64,000 bases of DNA from an uncultured Caproiciproducens sp. (GTDB lineage Bacteria; Bacillota; Clostridia; Oscillospirales; Acutalibacteraceae), in contig NZ_OY761810.1 in assembly GCF_963664915.1 (NCBI RefSeq), positions 1,254,661-1,318,660 on the forward strand. Reading direction: 5' to 3'. The notes under the pieces were generated by a model that did not search any database, was not told the DNA's origin, and saw nothing but the letters and a program-made list of their open reading frames with translations. Positions 50,608 through 59,196 of this stretch are shown here, in pieces. The position numbers and the translations under genes are program-made. Within the stretch, counting starts at the first letter, position 1; every line of letters begins with the position of its first letter.

Positions 50608-51694
50608 GATCGTTTTCCTCCATCATTTTTTCTATATTTTCTACCGACATATCGGGATTAATCGTGTTTTCATGACTGAGCGCGAGCTTTGAAGCCGCAG
50701 CCGATAATTTAATGATTTCCACGGGCTCCATATTGTGGAGGCTTCCGTAAACCAGACCGGCCATAAACGCGTCGCCCGCGCCGGTGGCGTTTACCACTTT
50801 CACCTTTTCTGTTTCCAGAATAAACTCGGTTTTGCCGTCGCGGTAATAGGTCCCCTTGCTGCCGAGTGAAATTACCACCCGCTTCACACCCTGCTCAAGG
50901 AAGAATTCCCCCGAGCGGCGAAGGCTGCCCTCGTCGGCTATTTTAATTCCGGAAAGTTTTTCGGCTTCCAGCCGGTTAGGCTTGATCGTATGCAGGCGGC
51001 CGAGAATATCCCTTGCTTTTACGGCCTTTGCCGTGGATACCGTATCAAGGTAAAAATCCATTTCGGGAAATTCCTGCGTTAAAAAGGCAATTGTGTTCTC
51101 AGGCAGGTTTGTATCAATCACACAAAGCTGCGCGCGCTTGATCAGCTGTCTGCGGTTCTCAATAAAATCCACATTAATCTTTTCAAGCACGTTCATCTGG
51201 GAAATGGCAACTTTCATGTCGCCCTCCCCGTCGAGAATGGAAAGGTAAATGGGGGTGGGATATTCATCCGATATGAGCGAATGTTTTGTATCCATTCCGC
51301 ATTTTCCGGCTGCCTCCAGCAGGCTTTTGCCGTAATCGTCGTTGCCGACCGCAGTAATCAGTTTTGTCTGAATGCCCAGTCTGCTGATATTTTCGGCAAT
51401 GTTTCTTCCTACACCCCCGAATGAAATTTTCACTTTGCCCGGATTGGAATCATTCATTACAAGTTGTTCTCTGGGAAAGCCCTGAATGTCCATATTCGCT
51501 CCGCCGACTACGCAGACATACGGATCATCGTTTAAAATATAACATTTTCCCTTGATCACGCCTTTTTTCATCAGGTTTGTAATATGAACCGCAACAGATG
51601 AGCGCGTGATGGAAAGCTTTTCCGACAGTTCGTTTTGCGTAATCATGGGGTTGATTCTAATCAGTTCAATAATTTCCTGTTCCCTGTTTGTCAA
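50588..51694 (-). CDS. psuK: Pseudouridine kinase (PfkB family) with N-terminal winged helix, TTG start
   Basis: Phosphorylates pseudouridine for PsuG. The 368-residue protein has an N-terminal MarR/LexA-like helix-turn-helix (residues 1-55, QNELSEKLSITRSSVAVHIT) and a PfkB kinase domain (NIDIQGFP-like opening at VVGGANMDIQGFP, GGVGRNIAENISRLG, and catalytic NATGAGDAFMAG). The fused HTH suggests it regulates its own operon, as in other PsuK-type kinases. The TTG start has AAGGAG eight bases upstream; an ATG nearby is out of frame. A 150-base leader with three inverted repeats precedes it. Confidence 0.92.
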   Translation of the reverse strand: MTNREQEIIELIRINPMITQNELSEKLSITRSSVAVHITNLMKKGVIKGKCYILNDDPYVCVVGGANMDIQGFPREQLVMNDSNPGKVKISFGGVGRNIAENISRLGIQTKLITAVGNDDYGKSLLEAAGKCGMDTKHSLISDEYPTPIYLSILDGEGDMKVAISQMNVLEKINVDFIENRRQLIKRAQLCVIDTNLPENTIAFLTQEFPEMDFYLDTVSTAKAVKARDILGRLHTIKPNRLEAEKLSGIKIADEGSLRRSGEFFLEQGVKRVVISLGSKGTYYRDGKTEFILETEKVKVVNATGAGDAFMAGLVYGSLHNMEPVEIIKLSAAASKLALSHENTINPDMSVENIEKMMEENDHVKRLS

Positions 51695-51746
51695 AAAACA
51701 TTCTCCTTTCTAACCGGCAGTTTCATAGATGATGCGTAAATGGTTT

Positions 51747-51778
51747 ACTGTCTTCCCCGCTTACGCAGGGAAGACAGT
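51747..51778 (-). promoter_or_regulatory. Stem-loop in the psuK leader
   Basis: CTGTCTTCCC pairs with GGGAAGACAG with a short inner stem and no T run. Located in the 5' untranslated region, about 55 bases before psuK. A second inverted repeat, GATTTAAA-AA-TTTAAATC, lies at 51792-51809. Confidence 0.55.
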
Positions 51779-51815
51779 TGAAAATCCCGGTGATTTAAAA
51801 ATTTAAATCGCTTAC

Positions 51816-51848
51816 TAATCATATGTTTATGATGTAAGCATATGATTA
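51816..51848 (-). promoter_or_regulatory. Operator-like inverted repeat at the psuK transcription start
   Basis: TAATCATATG (51816-51825) and CATATGATTA (51839-51848) form perfect ten-bp arms 13 bases apart, directly abutting the -10 element. Candidate binding site for the HTH domain of PsuK or another regulator. Confidence 0.55.
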
Positions 51849-51876
51849 TAATACCACGAAGTGTAAATCTTTTCAA
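51848..51876 (-). promoter_or_regulatory. psuK promoter
   Basis: Minus strand TTGAAA (51871-51876), 17-bp spacer, TATTAT (51848-51853) running into TATAAT. Confidence 0.65.
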
Positions 51877-51889
51877 TACCCAATTTCAG

Positions 51890-51929
51890 AAAAAAAGCTC
51901 CTGACACAGCATTCACTATGTCAGGAGCT
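51890..51929 (-). terminator. Terminator of the BadF kinase-SIS-aldolase operon
   Basis: Minus strand AGCTCCTGACA pairs with TGTCAGGAGCT, followed by a run of T; 33 bases after the aldolase stop. Confidence 0.88.
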
Positions 51930-51962
51930 CCTAGGAGTTCAAAAGGATTCTCAAATCCTTTA

Positions 51963-52811
51963 TTATTTTGCCATTTTTGCGCTGCCGCATACAAGAATTT
52001 TGGATTTTACCAATTCTTTTACGGCGATGCGTGCGGTTCCCAAATACTTTTTCGGGTCAATGTCGTTCGGATGCTCCGCCAAATGTGCTTTCACCGCATT
52101 GGTGAAGGCAATTCTCAGTTCGGTGGCAAAATTGATTTTTGCCATCCCTTTTTCCACGCCTTCCCTCAGCGCTTCGTCGGAAAGACCGGAGGCGCCATGC
52201 ATAACCAGCGGGATGGAGATCACTTTTCTAATCATCGCGGCACGGTTAAAATCGAGTACCGGCGTTTTTGCGTAAATTCCGTGGGCGGTTCCGATGGCAA
52301 CAGCCAAAGAGGAAATCCCGGTGCGGCTGACAAAATCCACTGCTTGGTCGGGGTCGGTGTACTGGTCGTCAGCACTCTCGGTGTCATCCTCTTTGCCGCC
52401 GATTTTCCCCAGCTCGGATTCGACGGGAATACCGAAGTTGTCCGCGTAGGCGCAGACCTTCTGTGTGACACTGATGTTTTCTTCGTAGGGCAGGGCGGAG
52501 CCGTCGATCATCACGGAGGTGTAGCCGCTGTCGATGCACGCCTTGGCAAGTTCGAAGCTGGAACCGTGGTCAAGATGAATGGCTACCGGAACGCTGACCG
52601 TAGCGGCCGCCGCCTTGACGATGTTGGCGAAGTAGGCGGGTGGAAAATATTTCAGGGTAGAGGATGTCGTTTGGATGATGACCGGAGCTTTCAGTTCCTC
52701 GGCGGCGTTGACAATGGCCCAGACCATTTCGGCGTTTTCCGCATTAAAGGCGCCTACCGCGTAGCCGCCGTCCCTGGCATCATTCAGTATTTTTTTTGTA
52801 GTTACCAGCAT
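51963..52811 (-). CDS. Class II ketose-bisphosphate aldolase (GatY/KbaY/AgaY-like)
   Basis: Zinc enzyme cleaving a ketose 1,6-bisphosphate to glyceraldehyde 3-phosphate and dihydroxyacetone phosphate. The 282-residue protein has zinc-ligand segments IHLDHGSSFELAK, AIGTAHGIY and VMHGASGLSDEAL, and GAFNAENAEMV at the N-terminus. Length and the TAHGIY motif fit tagatose- as well as fructose-bisphosphate aldolases. It is the third gene of the operon with the BadF kinase and SIS protein, 16 bases downstream; a PfkB kinase that could make its substrate is divergently encoded at 55.7 kb. Confidence 0.9.
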   Translation of the reverse strand: MLVTTKKILNDARDGGYAVGAFNAENAEMVWAIVNAAEELKAPVIIQTTSSTLKYFPPAYFANIVKAAAATVSVPVAIHLDHGSSFELAKACIDSGYTSVMIDGSALPYEENISVTQKVCAYADNFGIPVESELGKIGGKEDDTESADDQYTDPDQAVDFVSRTGISSLAVAIGTAHGIYAKTPVLDFNRAAMIRKVISIPLVMHGASGLSDEALREGVEKGMAKINFATELRIAFTNAVKAHLAEHPNDIDPKKYLGTARIAVKELVKSKILVCGSAKMAK

Positions 52812-52827
52812 ATTCGTTTCCTTCCTT

Positions 52828-53868
52828 CTATTTTAATGTGATATAGGCGTCCAATCCGGTCGGTTCGTCGGGATTGCCGCCGTTGCAAAGCGCCTTTGTC
52901 AATGCAATCATCTGCATGGTATAGATGAACGGAATTCCGTATGCTTCGAAGCGGTTGATTCCGCTGATGGAGATGTGAAGGTCGGAACCGTATACGTTGG
53001 TTTGTTCGGAGCCGAAGGTAACCACCGTGCCGCCGTGCTTCTTAACATCGTCGATCATGCCGCGCTGGTAGGTGCTCTCGTTTGGCTGCACCGCGAAAAT
53101 CGTGAGGGTTTTGCTGTTGTTCAGCACCTTGGGGCCATGACGGTAGTCAAGCATATTGAAGTATTTTCCGCTGATGAGCGAAATTTCGGTGAAGGCAAGC
53201 GCGCCCTCTTCCGCAATGCCGCAAAGCACGCCGTCCGCAAGGACAATGACGTCGCTGAACTCTTTTTTCGCGATATCCTGAAGCTGGGAGTGATATTTTT
53301 CCATGTGGTCCTTGTTTTGGTCAATTGCTTCCTTGACAGAGGCTTTCAGTTCCTGATCGTCGTAGCAGATGGCATTGATTAACAGGCTGGCTGCATAAAG
53401 GTTGGTAACCGAACGGGTTTGGCAGACACTGTTGTCATATGCCCACGGAAGAACAACGGTGAAATCAGACAGCTCCTCAAGGGTGCTCTTTTCCTTCATG
53501 GTGATGGAAACAACTTTGGCGTTGCTGACCTTTTTCATGTGCTCGACCGCGCGGACAATTTCAGAGGTCATGCCGGAGCGTGACAGGACGAGTACGATAC
53601 TGTCTTCAATCGTATGGATGTATGTGTCGGGATTGACAAGGTAATCCCCGCCCGCAATGGCGACGGCAGAGGTATTGGGGCGGGTGACGAACATGCGCTC
53701 GTTGCTCTTCGAGAGCATATAGCTGGAACCGCAGCCAAGAAAAACAAATTTGCGCTGTTTGTTTGCGCGGAAGAATTCTTTCATTTCCTCTTCCTGCCTG
53801 AGTACCTGACTGTAGGTTTTGTCCAGAGCTTCTTTGGTTGCCATGATTTCCTGTTCTGTTAAATACAT
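52828..53868 (-). CDS. Double-SIS-domain sugar-phosphate isomerase/deaminase (AgaS/GlmS-C/FrlB-like)
   Basis: 346 residues with two SIS folds: VFLGCGSSYMLSKSNERM and LSRSGMTSEIVRAVEHM in the first, and ITEISLISGKYFNMLDYRHGPK-type (FTEISLISGKYFNMLDYRHG) in the second. Related proteins deaminate or isomerise amino-sugar phosphates (AgaS on galactosamine 6-phosphate) or split Amadori-type fructosamine phosphates (FrlB, GfrF). Sequence does not decide among these. It starts six bases after the BadF kinase gene with GAGAGG upstream, and precedes the aldolase gene. Confidence 0.85.
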   Translation of the reverse strand: MYLTEQEIMATKEALDKTYSQVLRQEEEMKEFFRANKQRKFVFLGCGSSYMLSKSNERMFVTRPNTSAVAIAGGDYLVNPDTYIHTIEDSIVLVLSRSGMTSEIVRAVEHMKKVSNAKVVSITMKEKSTLEELSDFTVVLPWAYDNSVCQTRSVTNLYAASLLINAICYDDQELKASVKEAIDQNKDHMEKYHSQLQDIAKKEFSDVIVLADGVLCGIAEEGALAFTEISLISGKYFNMLDYRHGPKVLNNSKTLTIFAVQPNESTYQRGMIDDVKKHGGTVVTFGSEQTNVYGSDLHISISGINRFEAYGIPFIYTMQMIALTKALCNGGNPDEPTGLDAYITLK

Positions 53869-53874
53869 GTTTTG

Positions 53875-54846
53875 TTACCTCTCTGTTTCTCTGTTTCGTA
53901 TTGTTTTGGAAACCGCCGAAAAATCCGACGGATTAAACTTGGAAAAGCAAAGGAGCACCGCTCCCATGACAGGCGGCAATGCCGGCTTTACCAGAATGCC
54001 ACCCAAAGCATGAATCTGCGATTCAAAAGGCTTTAAAATCAAATCACCGGCTTTAAACAGTCCTCCCGAATAGGATACGGGGAATCCTTCGGGAAAATCC
54101 AGCTGGTTCAGCACGCCTTTCACAATCAGCGCAAGTTCTTCGGCTGCGCTGCGGTATGCCTGAATTGCATTCGGGTCGCCTCTAACAGCGGCTTTTTCCA
54201 GAAGAATCTGCAAGCTGGCGACCTTTTCGCGGTAAGGAAAATAATCCTTAAACATAATATCGATGATCTGGTAGTCGTCCGTCAGATGGAACTCTTCACA
54301 TATGACGTCGTGCAGGGCCGACTTCTGCAGTCGATAATCGGATTCCTTGGAAAACAGCTCCAGCGTTTTTCTTCCTGCCCAATAGCATGACCCTTCATCG
54401 GAGAAAAATTCGGCCCAGCCGCCGGAGCGTGCGGTTTTGCCGCTGTGGTCTTTGCCGAACGCGATGGAGCCCGTGCCGGCCACGACGTTGATGCCTTCCT
54501 CGCACGCAAGCGAGCCTGCCCAGCCTACTTCCACGTCATTTCCAATATAGACGGGCACACCGGGGAAGGATGCGTGGATTTTTTCTTTGAGCGGAAGGTC
54601 AAGCACAACGTTTTCGCCTATACACGGCAGTCCCATGCTGATTCCCGCCACATCGGTCAGCGATACATTCCCCTGCTGAAGGCATTGACCGACGCCTAAC
54701 CTTATACATTCCACAACATGGTCAATTCCATACATCATGTAAGAGGAACCGGTGGAAAGATAGGTGGCGATCTGTTCCCCTTCACCGTTGCATAAAGAAA
54801 ACGCGGTTTTGGTTCCGCCGCCGTCAATGCCGATATAATATTTCAT
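53875..54846 (-). CDS. BadF/BadG-family ATPase, N-acetylglucosamine-kinase-like
   Basis: The 323-residue protein has the ASKHA sugar-kinase fold: phosphate-1 loop YYIGIDGGGTKTAFSL, VYIGNDVEVGWAGS (catalytic Asp region), NVVAGTGSIAFG and GGWAEFFSDEGSCYWAG. This is the NagK-type group that phosphorylates amino sugars such as N-acetylglucosamine at C6 using ATP. A kinase beside a PTS that already delivers phosphorylated sugar suggests a second, unphosphorylated substrate entering the same pathway (inference). First gene of the kinase-SIS-aldolase operon. Confidence 0.87.
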   Translation of the reverse strand: MKYYIGIDGGGTKTAFSLCNGEGEQIATYLSTGSSYMMYGIDHVVECIRLGVGQCLQQGNVSLTDVAGISMGLPCIGENVVLDLPLKEKIHASFPGVPVYIGNDVEVGWAGSLACEEGINVVAGTGSIAFGKDHSGKTARSGGWAEFFSDEGSCYWAGRKTLELFSKESDYRLQKSALHDVICEEFHLTDDYQIIDIMFKDYFPYREKVASLQILLEKAAVRGDPNAIQAYRSAAEELALIVKGVLNQLDFPEGFPVSYSGGLFKAGDLILKPFESQIHALGGILVKPALPPVMGAVLLCFSKFNPSDFSAVSKTIRNRETER

Positions 54847-54869
54847 GTAAGCACCTCTTTACAAAAACT

Positions 54870-54879
54870 TGTTATAACA
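54870..54879. promoter_or_regulatory. Palindrome TGTTATAACA in the divergent kinase/GntR promoter
   Basis: A perfect ten-bp palindrome within a longer imperfect dyad (CTTGTTATA ... TATAATAAG, 54868-54889). TATA-centred dyads are typical HutC/GntR operators, and a HutC-type regulator gene starts 68 bases away, so it is a likely operator. Confidence 0.5.
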
Positions 54880-54881
54880 TT

Positions 54882-54910
54882 ATAATAAGATTATCAAGAG
54901 TTCTTGTCAA
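54882..54910 (-). promoter_or_regulatory. Promoter of the BadF kinase-SIS-aldolase operon
   Basis: Minus strand perfect TTGACA (54905-54910), 17-bp spacer, TATTAT (54882-54887), adjoining the TGTTATAACA palindrome. Confidence 0.7.
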
Positions 54911-54946
54911 TAGAAAAAATTTAAATAAGATTTAGGATGTGAGAAA

Positions 54947-55663
54947 ATGCTGGATGAAACCAGTGTCATACCGCTTTACCGTCAGCTTCAGAATATTTTT
55001 CAAAACAATATTGAGAGCGGGGTATGGCAGGCGGAAAATAAACTTCCAACTGAATCCGAGCTGTGCCGGCAATATGGGGTCAGCCGCATGACCGTCAGGC
55101 TGGCGCTGGAGGGACTGAAAACACAGGGGCTGATTTACCGAAAACAGGGAAAGGGCTCCTTTATCCTTCAGCCGAAAGTGGAACAGGAACTGTCGTCCTT
55201 CTACAGCTTTGGAAATAATATGGCCCATCTCGGGCATACCATCACCAACAAACTGATTTCTTTCGAAAGGCTACCCTGTTCGGCTGCCGCCGCTGCGCTT
55301 CGCCTTCCGGAAAAAGAGGCTCTTTTTTGCGTACAAAGGCTTCGCTGTGCGGACAATACCCCTTTTGCATTGGAGAAATCCTACATTCCCTGCGCCGTCT
55401 GCCCGGATCTGGCCGGTGACATTATTATAGAAAAGGGATTGTATAATGCGCTGCATCTTCTGGCGGGGATCACACCGGATACCGCAAAGGAATCTTTTGA
55501 AGCGGTGCTGATTAATAAAAATCAGGCGGAAGCCCTTGAAACAACCGTCAGCCAGCCTGCGCTTCATGTTGAACGCGTTACCGGCGCCGGGGGCGTTCTT
55601 GTGGAATACTGCGACAGTATTGTCCGCGGAGACCGTTTAAAATACAATATCGTTCTGCGATAA
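54947..55663 (+). CDS. GntR-family regulator, HutC subfamily (UTRA domain), copy 1
   Basis: 238-residue regulator with an N-terminal winged helix (VIPLYRQLQNIFQNNIESG; LPTESELCRQYGVSRMTVRL) and a C-terminal UTRA effector domain ending VEYCDSIVRGDRLKYNIVL. HutC-type proteins such as NagR and DasR sense phosphorylated amino sugars. It is divergent from the kinase-SIS-aldolase operon and starts a two-gene operon with the PfkB kinase 19 bases downstream. Confidence 0.92.
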   Translation: MLDETSVIPLYRQLQNIFQNNIESGVWQAENKLPTESELCRQYGVSRMTVRLALEGLKTQGLIYRKQGKGSFILQPKVEQELSSFYSFGNNMAHLGHTITNKLISFERLPCSAAAAALRLPEKEALFCVQRLRCADNTPFALEKSYIPCAVCPDLAGDIIIEKGLYNALHLLAGITPDTAKESFEAVLINKNQAEALETTVSQPALHVERVTGAGGVLVEYCDSIVRGDRLKYNIVLR

Positions 55664-55682
55664 CAATATAGGAGAGAATTGT

Positions 55683-56633
55683 ATGATTACTACCGTTACA
55701 CTCAACACAGCAATCGACCAGTTATATCAAATGGATACCTATGAGACGGGGGCCGTAAACAGAGTTCGCAGCTGCATCAAAACAGCGGGGGGCAAAGGCC
55801 TCAATGTGGCAAGGGTCGCGTCGCTTGCGGGTGAAAAAGTGCTGGCCGCGGGGATTGCCGGCGGATACCACGGCGCCTATTTTAAGTCGCTTTTAAAAGA
55901 AGACGGAATCGACGGCTGTTTTACCGATTCCGGAGCCGAGACCCGCTGCTGCATCAATGTGAAAGACGAGTCCACGGGCACACACACGGAATTTCTTGAG
56001 CCGGGAGCGCAAATCGATGCGAAAGCGCTGGATGAATTTTATCAGTCATACCTGAAATGCGTGGAGAAAAGCGACGTGGTTACCATCTCCGGCAGTGTTC
56101 CGGCAGGAACACCCGCCGACTACTACGGCAGGCTGATCACAGCGGCGAAGAATGAGGGCAAACGCGTTATTCTGGACACAAGCGGGACCATGCTCGCAGA
56201 AAGTATTGCGGCAAAACCGACGATGATCAAGCCAAACGCGGATGAAATCCGCCAGCTTACCGGAGCGCCGGTCACATCCCGAACCCAGCTGCTTGAGGCG
56301 GCTCAAAAGATCCATGACGGCGGAATCGAACTGGTCGTCGTTTCGCTTGGCGGCGACGGCGCGCTGATTGTGTCCGATGAAGGCGTCTTTCAGGGTATCT
56401 GTCCTAACATAGAAGTGGTCAATACGGTGGGCTGCGGCGACAGCATGGTAGCAGGCTTTGCGGTGGGCATGGTGCGGAAGTATCCGCTTGAACAAACCAT
56501 CCGTTTTGCGCTGTCCATTGCCTCGGCTAATGCGCTCCATGAGAAAACAGGCTGCTTCCGTGAGGATGACCTTCAAAGGCTGTTATCCGGGACAATCGTG
56601 AAAAGTTATAGTGCTGTCGGGCTGAGGACTTAA
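55683..56633 (+). CDS. PfkB-family sugar-phosphate kinase (1-phosphofructokinase/tagatose-6-phosphate kinase type)
   Basis: The 316-residue protein has the LacC/FruK signatures: TVTLNTAIDQLYQM, CIKTAGGKGLNVARV, ISGSVPAGTPADYY, IKPNADEIRQLTG and catalytic NTVGCGDSMVAG. Such kinases make fructose 1,6- or tagatose 1,6-bisphosphate, the substrate expected for the nearby class II aldolase. Which sugar is used cannot be told from motifs. It converges on the HPr gene, with a four-base overlap of their stop ends and no terminator between them. Confidence 0.9.
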   Translation: MITTVTLNTAIDQLYQMDTYETGAVNRVRSCIKTAGGKGLNVARVASLAGEKVLAAGIAGGYHGAYFKSLLKEDGIDGCFTDSGAETRCCINVKDESTGTHTEFLEPGAQIDAKALDEFYQSYLKCVEKSDVVTISGSVPAGTPADYYGRLITAAKNEGKRVILDTSGTMLAESIAAKPTMIKPNADEIRQLTGAPVTSRTQLLEAAQKIHDGGIELVVVSLGGDGALIVSDEGVFQGICPNIEVVNTVGCGDSMVAGFAVGMVRKYPLEQTIRFALSIASANALHEKTGCFREDDLQRLLSGTIVKSYSAVGLRT

Positions 56634-56902
56634 TCCTCTCCGAATTTTGAATCGATTAATGAAACCAGAGTATCGACAGCTTTTACTTCGTCTTCGCCGT
56701 CTGCGGTGATTTCGACTTTCATGCCCTGGCTTAGGCTGAGGGACAGGATCAGAATAATGGATTTTGCGCTGACAGTCTCGTCGTCATCTGCATTTTTTAT
56801 CGTAATTTTTGACTTGAACTGAGCCGCGCATTTGACAAAGTCGGAAGCAGGGCGTGCGTGCAGCCCTGTTCTGTTGTTAATAATTGTTTTTTTGGAATAC
56901 AT
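56630..56902 (-). CDS. ptsH: Phosphocarrier protein HPr
   Basis: 90 residues: H15 in NRTGLHARPAS is the phospho-acceptor, and S48 in SAKSIILILSLSLSQG is the position of the regulatory serine phosphorylated by HPr kinase in Firmicutes. The segment after it departs from the usual IMGVMSLG pattern (IILILSLS), so CcpA interaction may differ. GGAGG is eight bases before the ATG. It is the last gene of the PTS operon, 30 bases after ptsI. Confidence 0.95.
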   Translation of the reverse strand: MYSKKTIINNRTGLHARPASDFVKCAAQFKSKITIKNADDDETVSAKSIILILSLSLSQGMKVEITADGEDEVKAVDTLVSLIDSKFGED

Positions 56903-56932
56903 AATGGATGCCTCCGTATTTAATAAATTGGT

Positions 56933-58657
56933 TTAGGAAAGAATGCTTTTGAACGCATCCTTCAGGTATTGTTCCACTTCCTGTGCGGTGGAAAGAGAAA
57001 GCACTTTGGCGGCGATCTCCTCGGCCTTTTTCATTGGCAGCTCATTCACCAGTTTTCTGGTCTGTGCGACAGAAGAAATACTCATACTCAAATTTCTGAT
57101 TCCCAACCCGATCAACACTCCGGCTCCAAGGCGGTCGCCGCCCAGTTCTCCGCAGACGCAGATGGGTTTGCCGTTTTTAATGAACATTGCGGCGGCATGA
57201 TTTACAAGGCGGAAAAGTGCAGGGCTGTAACTCTGATAATACTGGCTGACTGCGGGATTCAGGCGATCGACAGCCATGGTATACTGGCAGAGATCATTGG
57301 TTCCGATGCTTGCAAAATCAACTTCCTTCGCCGCAAAATCCGCCATGAGCGCAATGGAGGGAATTTCAATCATGATGCCGAGTTTTACGTTCGGGGAAAA
57401 TGCAATGCCTTCGGCGGTGAGCTCGTCTTTTACATCGGAAACGATTTGTTTGGCGCGGCGGATATCGTCCATACTGCCGACCATGGGGAACATGATCCAC
57501 AGGTTGCCGTAAACCGACGCCCGAAAAGCGGCGCGGAGCTGTGTCCGGAAGATGTCAGGCCGGTCAAAGCAAAGCCGGAGCGCGCGGTTCCCAAGAAACG
57601 GGTTATCCTCATGGGGAAGGTTCAGGCAGTCAAGCTTTTTATCGCCGCCGACATCCAGTGTGCGCAGTGTTACGGGGCGGCCGCCGAATTTGGTGAGAAC
57701 TGTGCGGTAAATTTCGAGCTGTTCCTCTTCGGTGGGAAGGGTATCCCGTCCCAAGTACAGAAATTCTGTGCGGAACAAGCCGACGCCGTCGGTGTATTTT
57801 GAACCCTCCAGCGCCTGTTCGCTGACAGAAGCAAGATTCAGTTCAATCTCCACCTTAACCCCGTCGGGAGTAACGGCTTCTTTTTCCATAAACGCGCTGA
57901 TCTGCGTTTGCTGTGCTGCAAACTGCCGGTGCTTTTCGGCACAGTCGGCCAGCTGCTGCTTAGTGGGCTGGGTAATCACCTGACCCGTCAGCGCATCGAC
58001 TATGATCGTTTCTCCCTGTGAAAGGTGCTCCGTTGCATTTTCCACGCCCAAAATGGCGGGAATGCCGTAGCTCCTTGCGATAATAGCCGAATGGGAGGTA
58101 GTTCCGCCGATTTCCGTTACGATGGCCAAAACATTCTTTCGGTCCAGGGTCGCGGTATCGGAGGGGAGCAGATCATGAACGACAACGACAACAGGGGCGG
58201 GAAGCGAGGAAAGGTTCTTTTCGGGGACGCCGTTCCACACCCGGATCAGGCGTGTTTTTACGTCCCGAATGTCCGAAGAGCGCTCACGGATGAGTGGGTC
58301 GGGGGATTTGCCTAGGATTTTTGCGTATTTTTCAAAAACTTCATTTATTGCCCGGTCCGGTGAGTAGTGATCCTGTGTAATCAGTTCACGAATATCGCCG
58401 TCCATGGCCTCATCAAATAAAATATCGATATGCGCAGTGAAGATCTTCGCTTTTTCAGGGTCGGCGGTCTCCAAACGTGCTTGAATGGATTCCAGCTCCG
58501 TCTGCGCATTGTTCCGTGCGGATTCATAATCATAAATCGCCTGATGTATCTTATTTTCTTCAAGCGGAACATCGCTGACAGCGGCAGTGAAGGGCTGGTA
58601 CAGGAAAACTGGGCCTGCAGCAATACCCCCTGAAACCGGATTGCCATGATAATTCAT
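56933..58657 (-). CDS. ptsI: PTS Enzyme I (phosphoenolpyruvate-protein phosphotransferase)
   Basis: 574 residues, full length. Autophosphorylates from phosphoenolpyruvate at H189 (GGTTSHSAIIARSYG) and passes the phosphate to HPr. The C-terminal PEP-binding barrel has LYLGRDTLPTEEEQ, TLRTLDVGGDKKLD, FPMVGSMDDIRRAK, GTNDLCQYTMAVDR and the cysteine in ICVCGELGGD. AAGGAGG is present but 12 bases from the ATG. It is embedded in a sugar-specific operon between EIIA and HPr. Confidence 0.96.
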   Translation of the reverse strand: MNYHGNPVSGGIAAGPVFLYQPFTAAVSDVPLEENKIHQAIYDYESARNNAQTELESIQARLETADPEKAKIFTAHIDILFDEAMDGDIRELITQDHYSPDRAINEVFEKYAKILGKSPDPLIRERSSDIRDVKTRLIRVWNGVPEKNLSSLPAPVVVVVHDLLPSDTATLDRKNVLAIVTEIGGTTSHSAIIARSYGIPAILGVENATEHLSQGETIIVDALTGQVITQPTKQQLADCAEKHRQFAAQQTQISAFMEKEAVTPDGVKVEIELNLASVSEQALEGSKYTDGVGLFRTEFLYLGRDTLPTEEEQLEIYRTVLTKFGGRPVTLRTLDVGGDKKLDCLNLPHEDNPFLGNRALRLCFDRPDIFRTQLRAAFRASVYGNLWIMFPMVGSMDDIRRAKQIVSDVKDELTAEGIAFSPNVKLGIMIEIPSIALMADFAAKEVDFASIGTNDLCQYTMAVDRLNPAVSQYYQSYSPALFRLVNHAAAMFIKNGKPICVCGELGGDRLGAGVLIGLGIRNLSMSISSVAQTRKLVNELPMKKAEEIAAKVLSLSTAQEVEQYLKDAFKSILS

Positions 58658-58699
58658 CTGTTAATTGCGCCTCCTTAAAAACGCAATGGAAAGGTTTGG

Positions 58700-59125
58700 C
58701 TATATTCCGTCACCTACAGGGCTGATTTGCGGTTTCGGCTTCTTTTTGAACTGCTTAATGCCGATTGCTCCCATTTCCATTGCATTCTCGACGTATTCTT
58801 TCAGTGTTGATTGTTCTTCCAACAGAACGGAAGTGACCATTGGCAGGTTAGCACCCGAAATCACTTCAATGATTTTATCAGGAAAACTGTCTTTCAGCGT
58901 GACTGCGGTTTTAAAGGGAGATCCACCCGCAAGGTCCACAAGTACCAGAATTTCATTGCCAAGGGATTCCATCGCCTGTCTGAGCTTGTCGGAAAGTGTG
59001 TCGGTACTGTCGGCTTCCACAAAATCCACGCCCAGCAGGTTTTCGCTTGGACCTACAATCAGTCTGGAAGCACTTATCATTCCAGTGGCGAAACTGCCGT
59101 GTCCGGTTATCAATACTCCAATCAT
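58700..59125 (-). CDS. PTS EIIA component, mannose family
   Basis: 141-residue EIIA-Man domain: H9 in VLITGHGSFATGM is the phosphorylated histidine, LVDLAGGSPFKTAV and ISGANLPMV are the other family motifs. Stand-alone rather than fused to EIIB. The ATG at 59125 is 11 bases after AAGGAG; a GTG at 59137 would abut that site. The C-terminal KKKPKPQISPVGDGI tail is not part of the domain. Confidence 0.93.
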   Translation of the reverse strand: MIGVLITGHGSFATGMISASRLIVGPSENLLGVDFVEADSTDTLSDKLRQAMESLGNEILVLVDLAGGSPFKTAVTLKDSFPDKIIEVISGANLPMVTSVLLEEQSTLKEYVENAMEMGAIGIKQFKKKPKPQISPVGDGI

Positions 59126-59196
59126 CGTTCGATTCACTCCTTTTTATAAGCAAAACTATACTGCAATCAAATCCGGTGAACATAACTATATTAAAA

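Noticed and set aside
51918-52841. Long plus-strand ORF (307 codons)
   Set aside because: It is entirely antisense to the class II aldolase gene, whose motifs are unambiguous.
56969-57802. Long plus-strand ORF opposite ptsI
   Set aside because: Shadow frame of the well-conserved Enzyme I gene; no ribosome site or family match.
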